The notes beneath the pieces are model-generated. The model had not been told where the DNA came from, did not search any database, and saw only the letters and a program-made list of their open reading frames with translations. A stretch of 64,000 nucleotides of DNA from Cinnamomum chago (taxonomy: Eukaryota > Streptophyta > Magnoliopsida > Laurales > Lauraceae): NCBI GenBank assembly GCA_038049695.1, contig CP142460.1, forward strand, positions 35,560,001 to 35,624,000. Direction: 5' to 3'. This document shows, in pieces, positions 56,382-64,000 of the stretch. Position 1 is the first letter of the stretch. The number at the start of each line of letters is the position of its first letter. The position numbers and the translations under genes are program-made.

Positions 56382-57645
56382 ACTGTGCCCTGATCTCGGC
56401 CCGCGCTGGATGGTCCCCATAATAGATTACCTGAAGGACGACCGACTTCTTGAGGACAGAAGCGAGGCTCACTGAATCAGACTCAAAGCAGCCCGGTTCT
56501 GGTTGTCTCCCGAAGGCATGCTTTACAGGAAGTCATTCACAGGCCCATACCTCTAGTGTGTTCATCCAAGCAGGGTCGAGGACTTCCTTTATGAAATACA
56601 CGAAGGGATCTGCGGGAGCTACATTGGAGGGAGATCTTTAGCATACCGAGCTATCAGCCAAGGCTACTGGTGGCCATATATGCAGAAGGACGCGCAGGTG
56701 TACGCCAAAAAGTATGAGAAGTGTCAGAAATTCTCCCACTCCCTCCATCAGCTAGCACAAGATCTAAGTCCGCTCTCCAGCCCGTGGCCATTCGCCCAAT
56801 GGGGGCTCGACATCGTGGGACCACTTCACCGAGCTCCAGGGAACAGGAGGTGGCTAATTGTAGCCACCGATTATTTCACTAAATGGATTGAAGCGGAACC
56901 ATTGTCTTCCATCACAGAGCAAGATTCCAAGAATTGCGTAGGGAGGAACATCGTCACGAGGTTCGGCATTCCTAGAGCTTTGGTCTCGGACAACGGGACC
57001 CAGTTCGATTCCAACCTCTTCATGAGCTTTTGCCAAGAACTCGGTATTCAGAACCACTACTCCACCCCGGCGTACCCATAGAGCAATGGCCAAGCGAGAA
57101 TTTCTAACAAAGTGGTACTCGATGGGTTGAAGAAGCGACTCGACAGAGCCAAGGGAAGGTGGGTAGAAGAGCTTCCGAGTATCCTGTGGGCTTATAGAAC
57201 AACTCCAAGGCGCTCCACCTCGGCGACTCCTTTCTCCCTAGCCTATGGGATGGAAGCGGTCATTCCCTTTGAAATCGGCCTCCCAACTCTGAGATCCGAA
57301 CTCTTTGATCAAGGCCGGAATGAGGCGAACCTAGCTCTGGAGCTGGACTTGGCCGACGAACGCAGAGAAGCAGCAGCAGTCAGATTGGCTGCTTATCAGC
57401 AACAGCTGGCCAAAGGCTACAATCGGAAGGTCAGAGAGAGGAAATTCTCAATTGGTGAGCTCGTTCTGAAGAAAACACTCTCAAGCGATAAGGATCCTAA
57501 TCAGGGCAAGTTAGCGCCGAATTGGCATGGCCTATTCAAAGTGATTTCTACTACCGGACAATCAGTCTATAGACTTGAAGATATGGAAGGCCGACAGCTA
57601 CCGCAGCCATGGAACGCATCACACCTCAAGAAATTCTATTTCTAA
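56382..57645 (+). pseudogene. Tat-like integrase
   Basis: Segments WMVPIIDYLKDDRLLEDRSE, FWLSPEGMLYRKSFTGPYL, then the zinc-finger region IHEGICGSYIGGRSLAYRAI ... YAKKYEKCQKF, in which one His (usual GAHSGG) and the first Cys are Tyr. The core has WPFAQWGLDIVGPL (first Asp) and ALVSDNGTQFDSNLF (second Asp). The third catalytic residue, normally Glu in SNGQAE, is Arg here (SNGQARISNK), and a stop precedes it (YP-stop-SNG at 57,079-57,081). The C-terminal part is open: WVEELPSILWAYRTTPRRST, PFSLAYGMEAVIPFEI, VLKKTLSSDKDPNQGKLAPN, ASHLKKFYF and a stop at 57,643. Confidence 0.94.
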
Positions 57646-57737
57646 ATCTGTACTTTGTACTTGAAGATTTTCAAGATCAATGAAAGCAAATTTCTTATTG
57701 CCCTATTCAGTCTGTAGAACTTGGCATCTCGGCGACA

Positions 57738-58050
57738 ACGCCACTGATGAGATCGCCTTAGGGTCGGTATATATACCACCCTGGCGTGAAGCCATTACGG
57801 CCACTAATGAGATCGCCTTAAGGTCGGTATATATACCACCCTGTCGTGAAGCCATTACGGCCACTGATGAGATCGCCTTAGGGTCGGTATATATATACCA
57901 CCCTGGCGTGAAGCCATTACGGCCACTGATGAGATCGCCCTAGGGTCGGTATATATACCACCCAGGGATGAAGCCGTTACAGCCACTGACGAGATTGCCT
58001 TAGGGTCAGGACGAGTTCCACCCCGGCATGAAGCCATTTCGGCCATCCAG
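57738..58050 (+). repeat. Tandem repeat of 60-62 bp downstream of pol
   Basis: About five units of CCACTGATGAGATCGCCTTA, GGGTCGGTATATATACCACC and CTGGCGTGAAGCCATTACGG, the later ones more diverged. GGTATATATACC in the middle is a palindrome. Tandem repeats between pol and the 3' LTR are a known trait of Tat-lineage elements. Confidence 0.92.
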
Positions 58051-58611
58051 ACTGTCCTAAGATCACTACGCCCTCGCTCGCACAAATCCATTTCGGCTAG
58101 ATACGACTCGGGTTGATACGAATTCTTCCACTTATCGGTGCCGTAAAAGCAGGTGTATCACAAAATCAATCCCGAATATGTGTCAATCGTGTCGTATATG
58201 GTACGAAACTTATCGTACATCAGTGCCGTTGAATGGCGAAGCGGTGGGACCTCGAACATGGGTGACAGCGAAAAGTCGATTTCTATTTCATAAGGTGTTC
58301 CGGCTCGGCCATGCCTCTAGTTCGGATCATATCGAGCCAAACTCAAACACTTACAAAAAGTGAAAAGCAGTAGAAACAAAACGCAAGAAGAAAAATGCAA
58401 AAGCACCAGAGTGAGAATACATAATTTGAGACAAAAATTCAATTGTATTGATTCACTGATATTACAATTGTTCCATTACAATAAAAAAATTAAAAAAAAG
58501 AGAAGATAAGGGAGACCAAATGAAGCAAAAACTCAATTTTACTGATTTTCTCCTGAGTACAATCGAGTCTTTACATCTTACAAAAAAAAAGGAAGATACA
58601 TTTGAGGTACA
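58051..58611. other. Untranslated spacer of the Tat-like element
   Basis: AT-rich sequence between the tandem repeat and the end of the antisense gene. No gene is supported. Confidence 0.5.
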
Positions 58612-60659
58612 TTATTGAGCAGAAGAGTCGAGGGCAGAAGCGTGGGCGCCGGCCGCGGGCTGGACTGTGGGCTCTATGATAATGTTGGCTCTGGGAGTGG
58701 AGGGGCCAGAAAAGCTGGGTGGTTCCACGAATGACAGATGGTCCCCCGTGATCCCCACCTTCTTCAGAGAGGCGCGCCATCCCTTCTCCCAGGCCTTGTC
58801 TCTTACACGCAGCACTCGGGTTTCATAATGAGTAGTGGCCTGCTTCACCGCATCCGCAAAGATGACGTCAGCTTCGGCTTGAGCGGCTTGGGCCTTAGCC
58901 TCGGCCTCGGATGCCTTCTTTGCCTCGGCCTGCTGGTCACTTCTCAACTTGCCCACAATGGCCTCGAGCTCGGCAACCTTGCTCTTCCCCGCCTCTGCCT
59001 CGACCTTGGCACCTCCGAGCTCAGCCTCGAGCTCGCCTTTCTGAGCCTCCAGCTGATCCGCCTTCTGGGTGGTGGCCCCCAGTGCTTCTTCCAGTTCGCT
59101 CTTTTCCTTCTCAAGCTTGGCGATCACTAGGCTCTGCTTATTGTATCTGTCGATAACCACCATCGACTTCTGCAGGGTCTGTCGCAACAAAATGGCAGAG
59201 GTTAGCCGAGACGAAACACTTTATAATAAAAGTCAGACTTGAAAAACAACTCACCTGGAGGTCGGACTGCAGCAACGACGCGAGGAGTTTCGGGTCGCTG
59301 TACCCCTCGTAGCGCGCCATGTCCTGCGGCAAGGCACACCCCCGCCGAGTGCCTCGAGGATGAGGGAGTTCGGCTTCAGGTGGAAGCAGTCTTCGACTGT
59401 CACGCGTTCGCCCGTCCTGAGAACAAAGTCTGGCTCCCAAGGAGCCGGTGGCAGTGTGGCACCCGAACTCGTCTCTTCCTCCCTCGGCCTCTTCCTCGGG
59501 GCGCTCCCCCTTGGCCTCGCTTCGGGAGAGGGCGGCCGGGCTTCTTGATGAACGGAATTAACATCAGCCCCCTCTCCCTCATCAACAAGGGCCGTGGTGA
59601 CTTCATCAGCTGCCGAGGCCTCGACGGCTCTTGGAGCCGCAGGGGCAGGAGACTCGGGGGCCTCGTCCCCAAATGCGAGGGCCTCTAAGTCGAGGTAGGT
59701 CACGACACGTGACATCTCTTCTGGGCTTGGCTCGGAGCTTCGGGGGCGTCTCACGAGAGGGGTACCGTCCGACTCCGGCTCGGAGGTAAAGGCTTCAGCA
59801 CCGGAGGCAATCCGGCTGGCGACCTCGAGCTCTGTCCGAGAAGGCCCCGCTTCGGTCTCGGGACCCCTTCTCTCTGGGCTCTCCTGCGGGGTCTACTGAG
59901 CAACCTCAGCTCTCTTGTAATAACCCCGGTACCTGGGCTCGTAGCCGAGAAGAGACCAGGCAGCCCTGTTGGAGAACTCAGTGCACTTTGAGACTCGCTG
60001 ATGCCAAGCCTCGTTCCGTCTCCAGCCGACTTTCCCGGCTTTCCTCTGTCGAGCGTTTGCATGATCAGGAAAAGCGTCAGATCGGGAAAATTGAGAATGG
60101 AAGATAAAATTGAAATTAGAAGGGCGAACTCATACTTGGAACAGCCCCGGGGCGACGTGGGACTTGGTAGGCTCCGACCTCCTTGGCGCCGAACTCCCAA
60201 TTGCCTGAGACGGACAAAAGGTCGTCCCCAGCATATTTGTATGAGTCCTCGAGAGCCGTGACGAAGCTCTTCCAGTTCGGCTTGACTCAGAGGTAGTAGG
60301 TATCCTCCTTGGTATTACAAATATCATAAACGTCCTCTATATCGTGGACGCTGAGGTTAATGTGGAGGTGTCTGTTGAGCGCAGCTGTGCCCATGATGAT
60401 TTTATAGCCGTTGAGCGTCAGTTGGCAGGGGTAATGTTCCACGTGCTCAGGCAGGCCCTAAGCAAGGGATCTAAAGGGAATCTAACGCCCCCTCTACCAC
60501 GACTATCAGCGGAATGGGCATCCAGCCGTCGGAGAAGGAGCGGCTAATATAGTCTACGGGGTCTGCTCGCCGGAAGAAAACGTCGTCCGGTATCCCAAAT
60601 ACTGACCTAAACCCCTCTATGGCCCCTACGTTCTCTAGCCAGTGGCTGTATATCCCCAT
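58612..60659 (-). pseudogene. Antisense extra gene of the Tat-like element (putative gypsy type / Transposase_28 domain), three exons
   Basis: Read on the minus strand. Exon 1 (60,659-60,136) starts MGIYSHWLENVGAI and has VFFRRADPVDYISRSFSDGW; after a frameshift near 60,480 it goes on with RFPLDPLLRACLSTWNI, then (60,350-60,140) TYYL-stop-VKPNWKSFVTALED and LLSVSGNWEFGAKEV. This pattern is that of the Pfam family Transposase_28, found in plant Gypsy elements. An intron of 90 bp (60,135-60,046: GTATGAG ... CGACAG) leads to exon 2 (60,045-59,255), which is acidic, Pro/Ala/Glu-rich and ends YSDPKLLASLLQSDLQ. A 76-bp intron (59,254-59,179: GTGAGTT ... GCGACAG) joins exon 3 (59,178-58,612), a long coiled coil (LVIAKLEKEKSELEEALG, VAELEAIVGKLRSDQQAEA). 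Frameshifts and stops (about 60,480, 60,290, 59,890 and 59,345) break it. Function is unknown; such antisense frames are a known Tat trait. Confidence 0.8.
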
Positions 60660-61207
60660 GTCTAATAGAAGGAAGGAGGGAGAGAGGGACGCAAAGGGAA
60701 CAGAGAAAGAGACTCAGGACTTACTAACACCAGGGACCTAGGATGAAGGCGGACACAGTTGTGGATGCGCTGCACGTTGACGGAAGCTCTGCTATGGAGT
60801 TCTTAGAAATGTCGACTCTGGTTATTGGCTCTGGTTCTTAGCAATGTTCGAAAATGCGAAGTAAGAAAGGGGAAGAGGGAGAAGGTACATCTATTTATAA
60901 AAAGAGCGCCCAGTAATGGCGCAATTTCCGAAATTCAAAAAAATGTCGCTTCAAAGGCTGCATGTGTACCTTGCGTGACAGAGCGACGAATCCGATGACG
61001 ACACATGCCATCGACGATTTGTCTCCTACAATTATTAGGCCATGACATTTATTGCGATTAATTACCCCTAACGTGCGAAGAGGAGTCGGATAAGTTCCAC
61101 GTGTCAGCGGCTGACGTCAGGGCGAAAATCTCTGGTGGTTCTTCGTAATCATAGCTCCCGACCCCAAGGAATCCGAGATCCCAAGAAGTCGGAAGCTAGG
61201 GGGCAAT
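60660..61207. other. Spacer between the antisense gene and the 3' LTR
   Basis: Should hold the promoter and leader of the antisense gene; a TATA-like ATCTATTTATAAAAAG occurs at about 60,890. The polypurine-like AAGCTAGGGGGCAAT lies at about 61,193-61,207, just before the 3' LTR. Confidence 0.55.
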
Positions 61208-61881
61208 TGTGTGGGGCAACTCTTAATGCGCAAGTTATGCAAAGGCTAGCAGTAAATGCCAGCTTGTGTTCCGTTTGGGCTACATGCACCTCGGCGTGAG
61301 CACTGGAGCGCTTGCCGAGACCAGCATTGGTGGCCACCATCTCGGCCATATGCTTCGTCAAATGAGATGTGAGTCTCGGCTACAGCCGAAGTGAAGAGCT
61401 GCTACCCGAGACGGGCATAGACAGCCACTCCTGACACTTGGACACGTGACAGGGTATAGGCACGCGCTGATGGGACAGATACACCATCCAAGCCGTCCAC
61501 CCTCATCAAATCTCTGACAGAGCCACATCCAATGGCTGCAGCCATATCAGGACAGGGCCCAAGTGAGGATCCGATGGGACCCCAGCCGCCAACAGGTCAG
61601 GGCAAGATCAGGCCCAATGTGACTAGCATTTAATGCAGCATGGGTTGACCGGATCCTCATTTAATGCAATGTGGGCTATGATGGATCGTCATTAATTACT
61701 CTATGGGCTAATGAACCCTAGCCGTCAAATCATTAGGCCCACTAACAGGCATCCAAGATTTTTCTCATATAAGGTGATCCACCACCCAAAACGAGGTACG
61801 CATACATGCATGCAACTCCCTAAATGTTACTCTGCCTTTCTTCTTCGACCAGCACCCTTGCACTAACTTAGGCATCGGAGA
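61208..61881 (+). repeat. Tat-like 3' LTR, left part
   Basis: Matches 47,727-48,380 of the 5' LTR with scattered changes and one 23-bp insertion. It is broken at 61,881 (GGCATCGGAGA) by another LTR; the remaining 150 bp or so are expected beyond the window. Confidence 0.92.
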
Positions 61882-64000
61882 TGTAAAACCCCGACCCGAG
61901 AGAACCCGATTAGTACTAATTAAGTGGCATATTAGTTCTAAGCTTGATTAGCGATTCTGGCTAAGTTGGGTTTGAAATAGCTTTTGATATAGTTTTGGGG
62001 AATTTTGATTGCTTTGGGTTAGTAGGGTCCTTTGGGGGTTCCTTTTCATGACATTGCATATGTTTGAGGATTTATCAGAGATTTTTGTATTCATTGTTTT
62101 AATCTCGTTTTATTCGTATTGATAAGCTCTATAACTTTCATGTTGATCCCGTCCCCGTTTGAGATCCCAAAACCCGATTTCATAGCCTTGAGGGCAAAAC
62201 AGTCATTGCACACAAAATCTGTACCCAAAACTTGATATTCCCGAAACCCGTGAAACATATACTTTTTGGAAACTAGATATTTCGGCGATCATTTCTTTCT
62301 TCTTCGTCGAATTCATTAGAAGCCCCGAAAGACAAGATTTCAGCCCTTGAATGTCTTTAGTAGTGGGACCCATTCCCATTTGCCATATAAGGAGAACCCA
62401 TCTTCCCATTCCCTTTTTCCAGCACAAAAAGAACCTAGGGTTTGCTTTTGGCAACTTTTCTTCTTCCTCTTGCTCTCTTCACCTCCAATCCACACCAAAC
62501 TTGCATCAATCAAGAAATGGAGATAATCTTCTTCTTCCTCTTCACCATGGCTCTCTATTGATACCATTTATGAAGAAAACCCTCCATTCCAAGACCTTCA
62601 TTGAGCTTACTCTTGCCATTAGAGGACCTTAAAAGTAAGTAATCCTTCCCTTCTTCTAGATTTGCATTCTTCTAGCCTTAGAGAAGCTTCATTTCCATTA
62701 TTGTAAGGTTTCCCTTCCTATTTCTTGTTTTGACCCATTTTAGGGTTTGTTTTGGGGGATTTTTGTTATAGCTTGGATCTTTGGCTTGGAAGAGTATAGG
62801 AGTTTGATTTCTTGATTTGAAGACACAAAGCAAGTGGATTACTTGATTTTTATGAGGTTTCAATGGTTTTCATGAGGAATGTGGTTGACTTGTCATTTCA
62901 CTCATATTTATTGGCTTGCATTTATTTTTGAAATGAATGCTTGAATGCATATTGGCTAAGTCATTTAATGTTTTGTAAACATGTTGGTTTAGCATTTATT
63001 GTCTTTTGGTTATATCCTAAATGAATGTTTGTGAAATGGTTTCCTTCCTCCTTCCTTTGTATTGGACTTGATGTGGAAGAATGAGGTGATGAATGATCAC
63101 AAGTTGGAGTTTTGGAGAAGTATAGATAGATGTATTGGAGGAGTTCTTAGCTCAATTTTATTGCAGGGACTAAGTGGAAGTAGGGAGAATGGTTTTGAGG
63201 AGGAGAAATGGCTCAAAATATGAACACAGTGGGTGTTTCCCGCACCTGGGGGTCAGCCTGCGGTCACCTGGCGGCTAACCGCCAGCTAGCCGAAATATCA
63301 CGGTGGCTTTTCCAGAGAGCACACTTCTCCTCCTGAAACTCAGTTAGCTCCACGGTTAGCCTGCGGCTAGCCGCCCATCCCAGCGGCGGCTATCCGCCAG
63401 CTGACCGCACCTTGGCGGTTAGCTTTCCAGTAAGTTGCATTTTTGCAGCCCAGCCGCGGTCAGCCAGCGGCTAGCTACCCATCCCAGCCGCGGCTAACCG
63501 CCAGGTGACCGCCAGGTGACCGAAATTTCCCAGGTTCCGGAGAGCTCCTCGCTCGAGTTCCGGTTCGCTCGAGCGCTGAGCTTTGTCGATCAAAGGAGAT
63601 TCACTAGGCATTGTATGAGGCCATTCGAGAAAGAAACCATATCACGAAGATGTCATTCGAAGTTTTGAAAATTCAAAGTGTATAAGGAGCTCGGAATGTC
63701 CCCAAACACAAAGAGTACCAAATTTTTATCAGATCGACATACGGGGTCCCTATTCACCTTGAACTAGTTTTGAACCCCGATACTTGTCTTGAGATTTCAA
63801 AAGCTCTATAGTATTTCATTGTTCCCTAGATTTATACTACATGCCTTGTTTTCCCGAAAGTATTGAATTACACTTGAAATAGTTACTTGTCTTGAAGTAC
63901 ATTGCACCACATGATATGACAGTGTGCCCTTGAGCACCCCCGTCTTGCCCGTTTGTTTATGTATCTGTACTCGATTTACTTGCATATGTCTCGATTGTAT
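61882..64000 (+). mobile_element. LTR of the solo-LTR family, runs past the window
   Basis: Starts TGTAAAACCCCGACCC and follows the layout of the LTR at 53,108 closely: GTTTTGGGGAATTTTGATTG, TATA-like CCATATAAGG (about 62,383), GTTTTGGAAACTAGATATTT-like motif, minisatellite at about 63,240-63,540, and TGTGCCCTTGAGCACC at about 63,925. It interrupts the Tat 3' LTR after GGAGA. Whether it is a solo LTR or the start of a full element cannot be told here. Confidence 0.88.

Larger units (their letters stand above)
47727..64000 (+). mobile_element. Tat-like Gypsy retrotransposon, runs past the window
   Basis: 5' LTR 47,727-48,535, primer-binding site, gag, pol with protease, RT, RNase H, a second RNase H and integrase, a 60-bp tandem repeat, an antisense extra gene and a 3' LTR from 61,208. 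The second RNase H and the antisense gene place it in the Tat lineage (Retand/Ogre relatives). Frames contain many stops and frameshifts, and two later LTRs are inserted (53,108-56,381 and 61,882 onward). The right end of its 3' LTR lies beyond 64,000. Confidence 0.9.

Overview
The window is nuclear DNA of a flowering plant with a large, repeat-rich genome. The evidence is spliced plant gene pieces (a DCD-domain exon, alpha-galactosidase exons, a mitochondrial ATP synthase delta fragment), plant LTR-retrotransposon lineages (Copia, Tekay-like and Tat-like Gypsy), hAT and Mutator-like DNA elements, and no operons. The species cannot be named from the sequence. No complete, clearly functional host gene is present.

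Layout. 1-3,090: an LTR-like remnant, then the first coding exon of a minus-strand DCD-domain Asn-rich stress protein (1,744-2,278), whose later exons are not seen. 3,091-11,170: a palindrome-tipped MITE, then a decayed Copia element (3,694-10,772) that holds three smaller DNA elements and sits inside a tandemly duplicated flank. 11,170-19,530: a debris field with a 138-bp-arm inverted repeat, a short LTR with primer-binding site, two more hAT elements with perfect 8-bp target duplications, a minisatellite, a MITE and a diverged tandem/inverted repeat block.

19,542-31,141: an 11.6-kb Mutator-like element with inverted ends and a perfect 9-bp target duplication. I see no transposase in it. It carries gene pieces: a WG/GW-rich (Argonaute-hook-like) fragment resembling plant SPT5-like/KTF1, three correctly spliced and still open alpha-galactosidase exons, and a possible plant-mobile-domain remnant. 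It also holds an array of 74-bp repeats studded with a 16-bp palindrome and a dispersed palindrome around ACGATATCGT. 31,500-32,593: an ATP synthase delta fragment split by a 799-bp hAT element.

33,072-64,000 is nested LTR retrotransposons. A minus-strand Tekay-like Gypsy element (33,072-47,659) has 2.8-kb, nearly identical LTRs and a 5-bp target duplication; its integrase is split by a 4.2-kb solo LTR. Next comes a plus-strand Tat-like Gypsy element (47,727 to beyond the window) with the Tat-type second RNase H, a 60-bp tandem repeat after pol, and a spliced antisense extra gene. It is split by a 3.3-kb solo LTR, and its 3' LTR is entered by a third LTR of the same family at 61,882.

The genes do not form a pathway; the window records successive insertions. 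From nesting: the Tat and Tekay bodies are older than the TG..CA LTRs inside them, the Copia is older than its three inserts, and the ATP synthase fragment is older than its hAT insert.
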